Shown here: piece after piece, positions 6,429 to 16,008 of the stretch
How the letters are laid out: every line of letters starts with the position of its first letter
Numbering within the stretch: the stretch's first letter is position 1
Assembly: GCA_001029295.1 (NCBI GenBank)
Contig: LDXJ01000063.1
Span: 1-64,000 of the forward strand
Length of the DNA stretch: 64,000 bases
Reading direction: 5' to 3'
Origin: Peptococcaceae bacterium CEB3
GTDB taxonomy: Bacteria > Bacillota > Desulfitobacteriia > Desulfitobacteriales > Desulfitobacteriaceae
Program-made: the position numbers and the translations under genes
Notes under the pieces: model-generated
Told to the model about the DNA's origin: nothing
Database searches by the model: none
Seen by the model: only the letters and a program-made list of their open reading frames with translations

Positions 6429-8314
6429 TCGACGCCGAACATATCGATGATCGGGCGTTTGAAAACTGACCATTCACCGGTCTCCCGATCCCACTTCATG
6501 TTCACGAAGCAGTGCCAATTTTCCTCGTCCATTTCCGGGAAGTCCGTGCGGAAGTAGTAGCCCGGCCAACGAGTTTCCTCACGGAAGGCAACCGCGCGAA
6601 CGTGCGACTCAGCCTGCCAGATTCTGTGTTTGTTCTCCCAAACCCGCATCAGTTCGTTGAGATCCCTTGCCACCAGCTTGGCGGAATCCTCTTTCAGGAA
6701 GCCGATAAGTTCCGTCGCCTTGTCGAGCGAAGTTTGGTTGAACGAGAAGCTGGCGCTCACGCCGCCGACATATTCGTCCATGATTTTTTGCAACCGGAAC
6801 ATAAACATCTTCGGGAAGATGTAGTTCGGATTGACGTTTTCGTCGGTCGTCAAGCCTTTGTTGTCTTCGAAAAGGGCAAACGGCTTGTAGATTTCTTCCT
6901 TCAGGTCGGCCACAGCTTTGTCGTCGACATTGGGTTGGGTATTGTGTTCCAGGATGAACTTAACGGCCGACTTGCCGGCAATCCGGCCTTCAGTCAGAGA
7001 CCCTGAAGAGAATTTGTGCGGCGAAGCTCCCGAAGCATCACCGGCGGCAAACAAGCCGGGAACGGTCGTCATGTTGGCGTAACCCCAGAAATAGTCCGTA
7101 CCGGCTGACAGGTCTTCAGGCCCTGAGACCCAAGCGCCGGACGCGCCGGAGTGCGAACCGATGAAGTAAGGTTCAGTCGGTCCGATTTCGGAGGGCTTCT
7201 CTTCAGGCTGCACGTTGGTAGCCGCCCAGAGTAAGGCCTGTGAAATCGTCATATCGAGGAAGTCTTCCCAGGCTTCCGCCTCCAGACTCTTCATTTTCTT
7301 CTTGAACGCTTTGTCGTCGCCTTCGTACTGTTTAGCCAGGTTGGCAATGGCCTCTTCTGTCCTCATGTAGACAGGTCCTTTGCCCGCGTTGAGGTCCAAC
7401 ATCGTCTGGTAGTTGCGCAGGTTGGCCGGCGTGGGTTTAGCCATGCCGTACTTGCCGTACTTCGCCAGAACATCGTTGTGTGTTTCCATATAGTTTTCGC
7501 CGAAAGCGTTCGTCGCCCTGGACTTAAAGAGCAGGAACCAAGCGCCTACAGGTCCGTAAGCATCCTTGAAGCGAATCGGAACAAAGCGGACTTCCTGGGA
7601 GGTCATTTCCGCACCCGCCTTGATCGTGAAATAAGTGGATGAACCTGTCGAGAAAGGAGGATACCAGGAACGACCCATTCCTTCACCGGTGGAACGCGGT
7701 TTGAAGACGCCGACCGTGCCGCCCATGGCAGCCAGGACAGCTTTGGCTTTGAACACATAGTATTTATTCTCGCGGACGCTGAAGCCGACGGCTCCGGCCA
7801 CCCGGCCATTGTCCAGCAAAGGTTCGGTGATGAAGATCCTCTCGTAAACATTCTCGGCACCCAAAGCGTTCTTGGCCGCTTCAGCGACGAGGATCTTATA
7901 GGATTCGCCATTGATCATCAGCTGCCAACGGCCTTCGTGCACATACTTGCCGTCTTCTCCGCGCCAAATGGGAAGTCCCCACTTTTCGAACAGGTGCACT
8001 GAGCTGTCGACGTGGCGGGCGATACTGGCCACCAAGTCATCCCTGGCAACCCCCATCAGGTCGTACTTCACATATTTGACGTAGTCTTCGACCGTGTTGT
8101 CCCCTTCGGTCAGCCCGATATATTCGTTGATGGCCGATAGGCCCATCCCGACGGCACCGGAACGTGTCATGGCAGCTTTATCGACCAGGGTTACTTTAAT
8201 TCCGTGTTTTTTGGCCCAGTGGGACGCTTCAACCGCAGCACCGCAGGCCGCCATTCCTCCACCCACGATGAGAAGATCTGTAGTCACTTCGACGGTTTCA
8301 AAATTCATCGGCAT
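6425..8314 (-). CDS. aprA: Adenylylsulfate (APS) reductase alpha subunit
   Basis: 629 residues, a full-length member of the fumarate reductase/succinate dehydrogenase flavoprotein group. The N-terminal FAD-binding motif IVGGGMAACGAAVEA (residues 16-30) and RSGAVGMGLSAINEY are typical of dissimilatory AprA, as are GSHSGASGAW in the middle and the C-terminal aromatic-rich region YYFRTDFPEMDEENWHCF. AprA binds FAD and reduces APS to sulfite and AMP in the cytoplasm, receiving electrons through AprB. A GGGAGG ribosome site precedes the ATG. It is the last gene of a sat-aprB-aprA unit and lies 53 bp after aprB. Presence with qmoAB and hdrBC supports the reductive direction. Confidence 0.97.
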   Translation of the reverse strand: MPMNFETVEVTTDLLIVGGGMAACGAAVEASHWAKKHGIKVTLVDKAAMTRSGAVGMGLSAINEYIGLTEGDNTVEDYVKYVKYDLMGVARDDLVASIARHVDSSVHLFEKWGLPIWRGEDGKYVHEGRWQLMINGESYKILVAEAAKNALGAENVYERIFITEPLLDNGRVAGAVGFSVRENKYYVFKAKAVLAAMGGTVGVFKPRSTGEGMGRSWYPPFSTGSSTYFTIKAGAEMTSQEVRFVPIRFKDAYGPVGAWFLLFKSRATNAFGENYMETHNDVLAKYGKYGMAKPTPANLRNYQTMLDLNAGKGPVYMRTEEAIANLAKQYEGDDKAFKKKMKSLEAEAWEDFLDMTISQALLWAATNVQPEEKPSEIGPTEPYFIGSHSGASGAWVSGPEDLSAGTDYFWGYANMTTVPGLFAAGDASGASPHKFSSGSLTEGRIAGKSAVKFILEHNTQPNVDDKAVADLKEEIYKPFALFEDNKGLTTDENVNPNYIFPKMFMFRLQKIMDEYVGGVSASFSFNQTSLDKATELIGFLKEDSAKLVARDLNELMRVWENKHRIWQAESHVRAVAFREETRWPGYYFRTDFPEMDEENWHCFVNMKWDRETGEWSVFKRPIIDMFGVE

Positions 8315-8367
8315 GAAAATTAACCTCCCTATTCATTTCGTTCCTAGTAATCGGCCTTCCCGTTCTC

Positions 8368-8808
8368 TCAGACTCCTTTTTTGCTCCACACGGGGGAACC
8401 CAGGGAATCCGGCTCTGTAAAGAGCTCGATACCGTTGATGTCGCCGCCCTGGGCGTAACCGCCATCAGGAACCGCAGTACCTTCTTCGGTAGTACGGATC
8501 GGGAACTTGAAGCGTTTGAGCGTACCATTACGGAATTTCAGCGTCCACATGATGCTGTCAGAGCCGCGAAGAGGAGTACACGACGCGCCCATCGGCACAA
8601 AGTCAGCATAGCCACGCATATCCATTGCTTGTTGCGGGCAGGCTTTTACGCAGCAGAGACATTCCCAGCAAGCCCAGGGATCCCGATTGTAGGCTTTCAT
8701 TTTTTCCTTGTCCAGGGTCATCAAGTCATTTGGGCAAACATACATGCAAGCGGTCTTGTCCTGCCCTTTGCATCCGTCACACTTGTCCGCATAAACAAAA
8801 CTTGGCAT
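8368..8808 (-). CDS. aprB: Adenylylsulfate (APS) reductase beta subunit, ferredoxin-like
   Basis: 146 residues from the ATG at 8808, which has GGAGG eight bases upstream; the open frame extends 18 codons further but lacks family similarity. Two [4Fe-4S] motifs are visible: the atypical CDGCKGQDKTACMYVCP near the N-terminus and CWECLCCVKACP. The rest wraps around AprA in known structures; FRNGTLKRFKFPIRTT and PVWSKK belong to this part. AprB relays electrons from the Qmo-type complex to the FAD of AprA. The gene lies 87 bp downstream of sat, and the intervening spacer carries a TGTGAAAGAA motif. Confidence 0.96.
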   Translation of the reverse strand: MPSFVYADKCDGCKGQDKTACMYVCPNDLMTLDKEKMKAYNRDPWACWECLCCVKACPQQAMDMRGYADFVPMGASCTPLRGSDSIMWTLKFRNGTLKRFKFPIRTTEEGTAVPDGGYAQGGDINGIELFTEPDSLGSPVWSKKGV

Positions 8809-8853
8809 AGCTTTAACCTCCATCATTTGTATTTTTAATAAAGAACTTGAGGG

Positions 8854-8863
8854 TTCTTTCACA
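8854..8863 (-). promoter_or_regulatory. TGTGAAAGAA motif between sat and aprB
   Basis: Plus strand TTCTTTCACA, 46 bp upstream of the aprB start. It merges with a small perfect palindrome CACAATTGTG (8861-8870). Reading the minus strand as a weak promoter, TTGTGA is followed 17 bp later by TTATTA, so an internal aprBA promoter is possible but not convincing. Confidence 0.5.
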
Positions 8864-8895
8864 ATTGTGAGCCCGTAACCTATTTCCCTCTCACC

Positions 8896-10065
8896 CTACT
8901 GCAGGCTCTTATAGTAGCGGACCAGTATTTGCAAGACTTCAGCCCGGCTGAATTCGCTCGGAGGAAGTTCTCCGCTGCCCAGCATAGCCCGCAGCTTGGT
9001 GCCGCTGATGTTCAAGTGATCTTCCGAGCCGTGAGGACAGGTTTTCTCCGTCGTCATACCCTGGCATTTACTGCAATAGAAGGCCGAAGTCACTTTAATA
9101 GGCTGACAAAGGAGTTCTCCGGGCTTGAATTGGTCGAAGAGCTCTTGCGCCTGATAGGAGGTATAATATGACCCGACGCCGGCATGGTCGCGGCCCACGA
9201 GCAGGTGGCTGCAGCCGAAGTTCTGCCGGAAAATAGAGTGAAGGATGGCTTCGCTCGGTCCGGCATAACGCATTTCCATCGGATAGACCCTCATGACAGA
9301 GGTCCGGGCGTTAAAGTAATTCTTCAGCAGCACCTCGTAGCATTCCAGACGCACTTCGGCGGGGATGTCACCCTCTTTTAGTTTACCGACAATCGGGTGG
9401 ATAAGAAGTCCGTCACAAACCTCATTCCCGATTTTACACAGGAACTCGTGCGAGCGGTGCAAGGGATTCCGCGTTTGAAAGGCCGCTACGGTCGCCCACC
9501 CCTTCTCGTCAAACAGGGCGCGCGTTTGCGCGGGAGTGGCATAGTAAGCGCCGTATTTTACGTCATAGTCCAGCTGGCTGAATGTCACCACTTGGCCGCC
9601 GACGTTCACATCCCCCTGAGCCATAACTTTCTGCACGCCGGGGTGCTTCATCTCGTCCGTGAAGAAGACCTCGCGGCACTCCTTGCCTTTGTCATAATCA
9701 TACTTTTCGCTGATCGTGATGATCCCGACATACGTGTCGGATTCGTCATCCACCAAAGCCGCTTCCGTCCCGTCCTTCAGGCTGGCGGCCTGCTCTTTCG
9801 AGACCGAGAGGGTAATCGGAATCGGCCAAGCAAGTCCGTTGCTCAGATGTTTGGTGGTAACAACACTTTCGTAATCCTGTTTGCCCATGAACCCTGTCAG
9901 CGGGCTGAAAGCCCCCATTCCAATCATCAGAAGGTCAGAAGTTTCTCTGGAAGTCATGCGAATCGCCGGCAACGTTTTCGCTTTGGCCAAATAATTGGCG
10001 CGTTCTGATTCCGGGAGCAAAACCGGTGTCAACTTTCCGCCATGCGGAGATACGAGTTTCGACAT
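8896..10065 (-). CDS. sat: ATP sulfurylase (sulfate adenylyltransferase)
   Basis: 389 residues of the monofunctional homo-oligomeric Sat family; no fused APS kinase domain. Catalytic motifs are visible: QTRNPLHRSHE (HxxH, about residues 195-205), HPIVG, and GRDHAGVG, and a Zn-type cysteine patch CSKCQGMTTEKTCPHG near the C-terminus found in dissimilatory forms. The enzyme activates sulfate with ATP to APS and pyrophosphate in the cytoplasm. Two ATGs lie in tandem (10068 and 10065); the second was chosen because GGAGG is eight bases upstream of it. A sigma-A promoter lies about 400 bp upstream, so a long leader is predicted. First gene of the sat-aprB-aprA unit. Confidence 0.97.
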   Translation of the reverse strand: MSKLVSPHGGKLTPVLLPESERANYLAKAKTLPAIRMTSRETSDLLMIGMGAFSPLTGFMGKQDYESVVTTKHLSNGLAWPIPITLSVSKEQAASLKDGTEAALVDDESDTYVGIITISEKYDYDKGKECREVFFTDEMKHPGVQKVMAQGDVNVGGQVVTFSQLDYDVKYGAYYATPAQTRALFDEKGWATVAAFQTRNPLHRSHEFLCKIGNEVCDGLLIHPIVGKLKEGDIPAEVRLECYEVLLKNYFNARTSVMRVYPMEMRYAGPSEAILHSIFRQNFGCSHLLVGRDHAGVGSYYTSYQAQELFDQFKPGELLCQPIKVTSAFYCSKCQGMTTEKTCPHGSEDHLNISGTKLRAMLGSGELPPSEFSRAEVLQILVRYYKSLQ

Positions 10066-10367
10066 CATCCAAGCCTCCTTATTCTTACCGTTGGGTCTCC
10101 TCTTCCTTAACCCCCCTTCTTAGAAAAATTCGCATGACCCATTCGCAATGCTGCATCGGCGCTTAACCAGGGAAACATATTAAACCCCCGCCATGGCACG
10201 ATTCCTCTTTGTCCGTCTTCTCTCAATCTCTCCGCAGTTTACGGCCCGCAAATCCACGGACAACATCTCTAGCCATTGCGATTTTAGGGGTTATGCAGCA
10301 CAGTCAGCCTCTCTGAAGGCGAGCCGGCAACTATCCGGCCGACATTCCTCGCGCAAAGGATTATGAT

Positions 10368-10377
10368 TTCTTTCACA
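10368..10377 (-). promoter_or_regulatory. TGTGAAAGAA motif in the sat leader
   Basis: Plus strand TTCTTTCACA. The match to the qmoA leader is longer here: TATGATTTCTTTCACAT (10362-10378) is identical to 21813-21829. On the minus strand it reads TGTGA-AAGAAA-TCATA, which resembles a CRP/FNR-type half-site pair. It lies about 85 nt downstream of the predicted start of transcription. No gene is seen elsewhere in the 511-bp spacer 10066-10576. Confidence 0.6.
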
Positions 10378-10465
10378 TGTGCGGCAATATTCCGGGCTCG
10401 TCTCCTTGCCGGCAGAAGTTACCATTTGCACAAATCTATCCAAATCATAACCCCTTCCCCAGCAA

Positions 10466-10494
10466 AGACTATCACTGAGGATATATTAAGTCAA
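10466..10494 (-). promoter_or_regulatory. Sigma-A-type promoter of sat-aprBA
   Basis: On the minus strand TTGACT (10494-10489), a 17-bp spacer and TAGTCT (10471-10466). The spacer ends in CTCAGTGA. The qmoA promoter at 21967-21995 has the same two hexamers, the same spacing and nearly the same spacer end. Predicted transcript start is near 10459, giving a leader of about 390 nt. Confidence 0.7.
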
Positions 10495-10576
10495 TATTCC
10501 TATAATGAATTTATACAATGGTGAGGAGGTGGTGGGGAAGTCGGAACATTCCCCACCCTGTCCTCAGTGCCGCATC

Positions 10577-12589
10577 TTAGTGCAAGAACGGTGCGATAAT
10601 CAGAGAGATGGTCCCCATAACTTTGATTAAGGCGTTCAGGGAAGGTCCGGAAGTATCTTTGAACGGGTCACCCACGGTATCACCGATAACCGCGGCCGCA
10701 TGGGTGGGAGTTCCTTTCCCGCCCAGATTGCCGGCTTCAATGTACTTCTTGGCGTTATCCCAGGCGCCCCCCGCGTTAGCCATGAAAATGGCCAGCAACA
10801 GCCCTGAAACTGTACCTCCGGCGAGGTATCCGCCCATGGCGTCTTTGCCGAGCAGGAATCCCACCAGGATCGGCGTGACAACGGCAAGCAATCCGGGCAC
10901 GATCATCTCGCGCAGGGCTGCTTTCGTGGAGATGTCAACACAGGCGCGGTAATCCGGTTTCCCGGTTCCTTCCATGATCCCCGGGATCTCCTTGAACTGC
11001 CGTCTGACTTCTCCGATCATCTCGAACGCAGCCTTACCAACGGCCTGCATAGCGAAGGACGAGAACAAGAACGGAACCGCTGCCCCGATAAACACACCGA
11101 TGATGGTCTTCGGCACCAGAATGTTGATCGTGTGCAAGTTGGCTAAATCCGCAAAAGCGTTGAACAGTGCCAAAGCCGTTAAGGCCGCGGAGCCGATGGC
11201 AAATCCCTTGGCCACCGCCGCTGTGGTATTTCCAACCGAATCGAGCTTGTCGGTCGTTTTACGCACGCTCGGATCCAGTTCCGCCATCTCGGCAATGCCG
11301 CCCGCGTTGTCAGCAACCGGTCCGAAGGAATCGATAGCGACCACCATGCCGGCCGTTGACAACATCGCCATGGCTGCCATTGCGATTCCGAAAATGCCGG
11401 CTGAAGCGAAGGAAACATAAATCGCCGCGCAAATGACCAGAACCGGAAGGGCCGTACTCTTCAACCCAATGGCCAGTCCGGCGATAATGTTGGTGGCGGC
11501 CCCGGTCTCCGAAGCCTTAGCGATGCTCTGGGCCGGCTTCTTCTGGTTCGAAGTGTAGTATTCCGTCAACAGCCCGATGAGGACGTTGACCACCAAGCCG
11601 CAGAGAATAGCAATAAATACGCCATTCGGAGTGACCGTCGCTCCGCGCACTGTTATCGACGCCGGCAAGAGCCAGTGGACAATTCCGTAGGCCGCGATCG
11701 CCGTCAGAATGTTGGTGCCCCACAACCCTCTGTTCAGAGCCCCTTGGGGATTGGCATTTTCTCCGGTCCTAACGAAGAAACTGGCGATGATGGTAGCCAC
11801 CAGACCGGCCGCTCCCAAGATCAAAGGCAGCATCACACCGGGCAGACCCTGACTGACACTCTGGTAAGTCGTAAAGCCGACCAGCATGGCGGCTATGGTT
11901 GAAGCGGCATAGGATTCAAACAGGTCCGCTCCCATCCCAGCTGTATCACCGACATTATCCCCGACGTTATCCGCAATGGTTGCCGGGTTGCGCGGGTCAT
12001 CTTCCGGAATTCCCGCCTCAACTTTACCCACCAGGTCAGCGCCCACATCCGCGGCCTTGGTGTAGATGCCCCCACCGACACGGGCGAAGAGAGCTACGGC
12101 ACTGGCTCCAAAGGCAAAGGAATTAATGATTTCAGGATTTCTAAAGATTAAATAGAGGCCGGAAACACCCAATAATCCCAGACCGGCTACGGACAAACCC
12201 ATAACCGCCCCCCCGCGGAAGGATACGCCCAAAGCCTTGTTCAAACTGCTGCGGGCTGCCTCCGTAGTGCGAGTATTGGCGCGAGTGGTGATACTCATGC
12301 CAATATATCCAGCGACTGCCGACAGAAGTGAACCAATCAAAAACGAAACCGCCGTCGGCCACTGCTTGCCCCACCAGAGAACAAAGAAAATGATGACCAC
12401 GATGGGGATCAAAGTACGATACTCACGATTTAGAAAAGCCATGGCCCCCTCTTGAATGGCCTTCGAAATCTCCTGCATTTTGGCATTACCGGGATTATTC
12501 TTCAAAACGGAACTCGCAAAATAAACGGCGAATATGAGGGCGAGTATGCCCGCCCCTACACCCCAGAACGGAAATGAACTAAAATCCAT
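10577..12589 (-). CDS. hppA: Membrane-bound ion-translocating pyrophosphatase, K+-dependent type
   Basis: 670 residues with about 16 hydrophobic segments, full length for the family. Pyrophosphate/Mg-binding motifs are intact: [42 protein letters not shown], the region [16 protein letters not shown], and [14 protein letters not shown] near the C-terminus. The [10 protein letters not shown] segment has Ala at the two positions that separate K+-dependent from K+-independent enzymes (the latter have Lys in GNTTK). Whether H+ or Na+ is pumped cannot be decided safely. Location between the Etf/EMO module and sat fits use of pyrophosphate released by ATP sulfurylase to conserve energy. Start ATG is at 12589, in a short spacer from the upstream membrane oxidoreductase gene. 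Confidence 0.96.
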   Translation of the reverse strand: MDFSSFPFWGVGAGILALIFAVYFASSVLKNNPGNAKMQEISKAIQEGAMAFLNREYRTLIPIVVIIFFVLWWGKQWPTAVSFLIGSLLSAVAGYIGMSITTRANTRTTEAARSSLNKALGVSFRGGAVMGLSVAGLGLLGVSGLYLIFRNPEIINSFAFGASAVALFARVGGGIYTKAADVGADLVGKVEAGIPEDDPRNPATIADNVGDNVGDTAGMGADLFESYAASTIAAMLVGFTTYQSVSQGLPGVMLPLILGAAGLVATIIASFFVRTGENANPQGALNRGLWGTNILTAIAAYGIVHWLLPASITVRGATVTPNGVFIAILCGLVVNVLIGLLTEYYTSNQKKPAQSIAKASETGAATNIIAGLAIGLKSTALPVLVICAAIYVSFASAGIFGIAMAAMAMLSTAGMVVAIDSFGPVADNAGGIAEMAELDPSVRKTTDKLDSVGNTTAAVAKGFAIGSAALTALALFNAFADLANLHTINILVPKTIIGVFIGAAVPFLFSSFAMQAVGKAAFEMIGEVRRQFKEIPGIMEGTGKPDYRACVDISTKAALREMIVPGLLAVVTPILVGFLLGKDAMGGYLAGGTVSGLLLAIFMANAGGAWDNAKKYIEAGNLGGKGTPTHAAAVIGDTVGDPFKDTSGPSLNALIKVMGTISLIIAPFLH

Positions 12590-12778
12590 CGCTTGGACAC
12601 CTGCGCTTTCTCAATGTAATAAACGTAATCAATTAAGCCACACTGAGCCTCAAGCTGCCCGGTTGGACCGTCAGCTCGGGGAGGATTTTCCGTAGCACCA
12701 TCTCCTTTCCGTCTCCCGTGTTCATTAATTACTTAGGCATCTCTCCTTTCGGTCAAAAATCCTCGGGAAGAGGGCACT

Positions 12779-12813
12779 GGGTCCGCCACAACCCGGAGGG
12801 GCGTTGCGGACCC
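12779..12813 (-). terminator. Stem-loop between the Etf:quinone oxidoreductase gene and hppA
   Basis: GGGTCCGC (12779-12786) pairs with GCGGACCC (12806-12813); ACAAC/GTTG near the loop may add pairs. On the minus strand it lies about 60 bp after the upstream gene's stop, and a T-rich run follows about 25 bases later. It may end or attenuate the qmoAB-etf transcript before hppA. Confidence 0.5.
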
Positions 12814-12874
12814 GGATCCTTATCTTCCTAACACCGAGTATAACTCTTCCGCAGGAGAAGAAAAGAATAAGAAC

Positions 12875-14941
12875 TTAAACCCTCGCCTGCTCCAGAATTT
12901 CCGCAATGTCGAGAGCCTTGACCTTCTCTTCGGCGCCTCTGGCGTTAATACCGTCCCCGATCATGGTCAGACAGAAAGGACACGCCGTGCCGACCAAATC
13001 GATTCCGGCCGCCAAGGCTTCGTCGGTACGCATGACATTGATACGTTCTCCTTCTTTTTCCTCCAGCCACATGCGTCCGCCGCCGGCACCGCAACAGAAG
13101 CTTTTTTCGTGGTGATGGGCCATTTCCTTAATCTGAAAACCGACAGCGCTGAGCAAAGCGCGCGGTTCTTCATAGATCTTGTTGTAACGTCCGAGATAAC
13201 AGGAGTCGTGATAGGTAACCGTTTTGCCCGGGGTCGGGTTGAGTTTGAGTCTGCCCGACTTCACCAAATCCGCCAAGAATTCCGTGTGGTGGATCACTTC
13301 AAATTCTCCGCCGAACTGAGGATACTCGTTCTTCAAGATGTTGAAACAGTGCGGGCATTGGGTCAGAATTTTCTTGACCCCATAGCCTTTCATCACTTCA
13401 ATATTCTCCGTCGCCAACGAATAGAACAAGTATTCATTTCCGAGTTTGCGGGCGGAGTCGCCGCAGCACTTCTCAGCATTACCGAGAATGGCAAAGTTTA
13501 CTCCCGCCGCCTGCAGCAGCTTGACCAAAGCCGCGGAAACTTTTTGGTTGCGCGAGTCGAAAGCCCCTGAACAACCGGGCCAGTAAAGAATTTCCGCCTC
13601 CGGGTTCTCCTCATAAGTCGGAACACCGAGACCGGTCAAAAAGTCCGCTCTGCTGGTCCAGCCGATGCCCCAGGGGTTGCCGTTGTTTTCCATATTGCGG
13701 AAGGCAAGCTGAGCCTCGGAGGGGAAACGGCTCTCCATGAGTACCAGATTTCGGCGCATATCAATGGTCTTATCCACATGTTCGACGAAAATGGGGCACT
13801 GTTCCTCACAAGAGCGGCAAGTGGTACAAGCCCAGAGGTCTTCTTCCGGAATGACTTCCCCAATGAGGGCCCGCAAACCCAGGGCCTCTTCAGTGAAGGC
13901 TTCCGCACCCGCGTCTTCACCGGCGGCCGCGCTTTCCTCGCTGGCCTGGGCCGGGGCAGCAAGTTTCTTCTTGGCCTCCTCAAGGGCCTTCCCTGTTTCC
14001 TCCATATAGAGGCGCATATCCTGAATAACGCGTTTCGGATTCAGATGCTTCCCGCTTAAATAGGCGGGACAGTTATCTTGGCAGCGCCCGCAACGCAAAC
14101 AAGCATCCGTGTTAAAAAGGGCCTTCCAGGAGAATTCCCGCAGTTTGCTTTTCCCGTAGGTCTCCAGACTCTCATCTTCAAAGTCGATTAACTCCGGAAT
14201 TCCAATGGGACCGCGCTTGCGGAAAAACTGATTGAGTGGACCGAGGACGACGTGAAAAAGCTTCGAGTACGGAAAGTAGCCGATAAACACCATAGCCAAG
14301 AGAAGATGAAACCACCAGAGAAAGCGGTGCAGCCCCAGCAAGGCTCCGTAGCTCAAATTTCCCCTGAGCAGATGGGCGATACCGTCGCCAACAAATCCAT
14401 AAGATGCCCAAGGATCGTGTACAGCGGCCATCCGCACTCCCTCAATACAGAAACCCGTAAGCAGGATGAGGAAGATGAGCCCCAACATGAACCCGTCGTC
14501 CGGTTTGTTGTCGAGCCGGTCCGGGCGTGTGATGTAACGCCGCCAGGCCGCCATGAGAATCCCGAGAAGCGCCAGGAGACCGAAGAGATTAGCGGTGACC
14601 TTGATAAAAATATAGAGGGCGCCGTGGAAAATGTTTAACCCCCCGTCCGCCTGCAAGGCAACCACCATTGTCGCGAAAGCAAGCAGGACGAATCCCCAGA
14701 AAATGAAGAAATGCATCCACCCGGGATATTTTTCCTTCAGAATCCGTTTGTGCCCGAAGCCGTAGACGAGGACATCCTTGATGCCCGCTCCGATGTCCTG
14801 CCAACGGTTTTCAGGCTGCCCTAATTTCCAAAGCCGGTAACGCCGGTAAAAACCGTAGACGAAAAAGACCATCGCGATTAAGAAGAGCGGGTAAAGGAGC
14901 CAATGTCCGTGTATATTCCAGTACAGTTGCCGCGTAGCCAA
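12875..14941 (-). CDS. Membrane HdrDE-like oxidoreductase, probable Etf:menaquinone oxidoreductase
   Basis: 688 residues, TTG start with GGAGGG six bases upstream. The first 230 residues hold about six hydrophobic helices with histidines, like nitrate reductase gamma/HdrE b-type cytochrome domains. Then come two [4Fe-4S] motifs, CLRCGRCQDNCP (about 280) and CTTCRSCEEQCP (about 375), with an alanine/glutamate-rich insert between them, and two CCG domains (PGCSG near 454, CCGDS near 490, CPHC; then CYLGRY near 578, CCGAGG near 615, CPFC). This architecture matches the DUF224-type EMO proteins shown in Syntrophus/Geobacter-type anaerobes to connect EtfAB with menaquinone. It lies directly after etfBA, which supports that role. 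Confidence 0.9.
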   Translation of the reverse strand: MATRQLYWNIHGHWLLYPLFLIAMVFFVYGFYRRYRLWKLGQPENRWQDIGAGIKDVLVYGFGHKRILKEKYPGWMHFFIFWGFVLLAFATMVVALQADGGLNIFHGALYIFIKVTANLFGLLALLGILMAAWRRYITRPDRLDNKPDDGFMLGLIFLILLTGFCIEGVRMAAVHDPWASYGFVGDGIAHLLRGNLSYGALLGLHRFLWWFHLLLAMVFIGYFPYSKLFHVVLGPLNQFFRKRGPIGIPELIDFEDESLETYGKSKLREFSWKALFNTDACLRCGRCQDNCPAYLSGKHLNPKRVIQDMRLYMEETGKALEEAKKKLAAPAQASEESAAAGEDAGAEAFTEEALGLRALIGEVIPEEDLWACTTCRSCEEQCPIFVEHVDKTIDMRRNLVLMESRFPSEAQLAFRNMENNGNPWGIGWTSRADFLTGLGVPTYEENPEAEILYWPGCSGAFDSRNQKVSAALVKLLQAAGVNFAILGNAEKCCGDSARKLGNEYLFYSLATENIEVMKGYGVKKILTQCPHCFNILKNEYPQFGGEFEVIHHTEFLADLVKSGRLKLNPTPGKTVTYHDSCYLGRYNKIYEEPRALLSAVGFQIKEMAHHHEKSFCCGAGGGRMWLEEKEGERINVMRTDEALAAGIDLVGTACPFCLTMIGDGINARGAEEKVKALDIAEILEQARV

Positions 14942-14998
14942 TGCTTTCCCTCCTTCCGCCTAAATTAGCCCAGACCGCGTCTTGCCTTACTAAAATTC

Positions 14999-15988
14999 TT
15001 AGGCGCTGACCAGTTTCTTGAACTCTTCCGTGAGCAGGGGCACAACCTCAAACAGATCTCCCACGATACCGTAGCTGGCGACATTAAAAATATTGGCTTC
15101 CGGGTCTTTGTTGATCGCCACGATGAATTTTGACGAGCCCATGCCTGCCAGATGTTGAATAGCCCCCGAGATCCCGCAGGCTATATAAAGGGTTGGGGAA
15201 ACTGTTTTTCCCGTCTGCCCGACTTGGAATTTTTGCTCGCGCCAGCCGGAATCCACGGCCGCTCTCGAAGCGCCAACTGCCGCGCCGATAACGTCAGCCA
15301 GTTGTTCCAGGATGGCAAAGTTCTCGGGTCCTTTCATTCCTCTGCCGCCTGAGACGATGATGTCAGCCTCGACAAGCTCCGGCCGCTTTGAGGTGGCAAG
15401 GGCCATCTCTTTGACAATGGCCTTCAGGTCCGCCGGATCCACGGTGACAGTTTCCCTTTCCACTTCAACCTGGCGAGACTCGTCTGGAGAACTGATAGCA
15501 AAGGTATTGGGGCGAATAGTGGCAACAACGGGCCGAACGGTTGTCCCGGTGTAAGCGAAAGCTTTGCCCGCGTAGATGGGACGCTTGAAGACGAGGAATT
15601 TCTCCGGATCATGTTCGATGCCCGTGCAGTCCGAAGCGAGTCCGACTCCCAGCCTTTGTGCCAAGCGCGGCGCCAAATCTCTGCCCGCGGCGGAATTTCC
15701 CATAAGAAAGGCCTGCGGCTCCCCTTTACGGATAACTTGGTTCAGGGCTGAAGTATAGGCTCCGGTCGAGTAATTCTTCAGTTTTTCATCTTCCACAAGA
15801 ATAACTTTATCGGCGCCTTGGGCCGCAACCACCTTCACCAGGCTTTCAACGCCTTCTCCCAGGATAACACCCACCAACGGTTCCCCGGTCTGGTCCGCCA
15901 ATTTACGGCCCTCACTCAGTAATTCGAAAGAACTTTTTCTAATCTGACCGTCTCTTTGCTCAACAAATATCCAAATCCCTTTCGGCAT
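14999..15988 (-). CDS. etfA: Electron transfer flavoprotein alpha subunit
   Basis: 329 residues. The N-terminal half is the alpha/beta Etf domain; the C-terminal half is the conserved FAD-binding domain with SGGRGMKGPENF, the region VGASRAAVDSGW, VGQTGKTVSP, ACGISGAIQHLAGM and the final INKDPEANIF...YGIVGDLFEVVP. EtfA with EtfB makes a soluble heterodimer that carries electrons from flavoenzymes to a quinone oxidoreductase or bifurcates them. It follows etfB by 20 bp and precedes the EMO-type gene by 57 bp. Whether this Etf is bifurcating is not settled by the sequence alone. Electron partners in this cluster are likely QmoAB, HdrD or EMO. Confidence 0.96.
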   Translation of the reverse strand: MPKGIWIFVEQRDGQIRKSSFELLSEGRKLADQTGEPLVGVILGEGVESLVKVVAAQGADKVILVEDEKLKNYSTGAYTSALNQVIRKGEPQAFLMGNSAAGRDLAPRLAQRLGVGLASDCTGIEHDPEKFLVFKRPIYAGKAFAYTGTTVRPVVATIRPNTFAISSPDESRQVEVERETVTVDPADLKAIVKEMALATSKRPELVEADIIVSGGRGMKGPENFAILEQLADVIGAAVGASRAAVDSGWREQKFQVGQTGKTVSPTLYIACGISGAIQHLAGMGSSKFIVAINKDPEANIFNVASYGIVGDLFEVVPLLTEEFKKLVSA

Positions 15989-16008
15989 TGTCTATCCTCC
16001 CCTTTCTC

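Noticed and set aside
8854-8876. Rex operator (TTGTGAA-N4-TTCACAA) at aprB
   Set aside because: The half-sites are in the reversed arrangement (CACAATTGTG), which does not match Rex.
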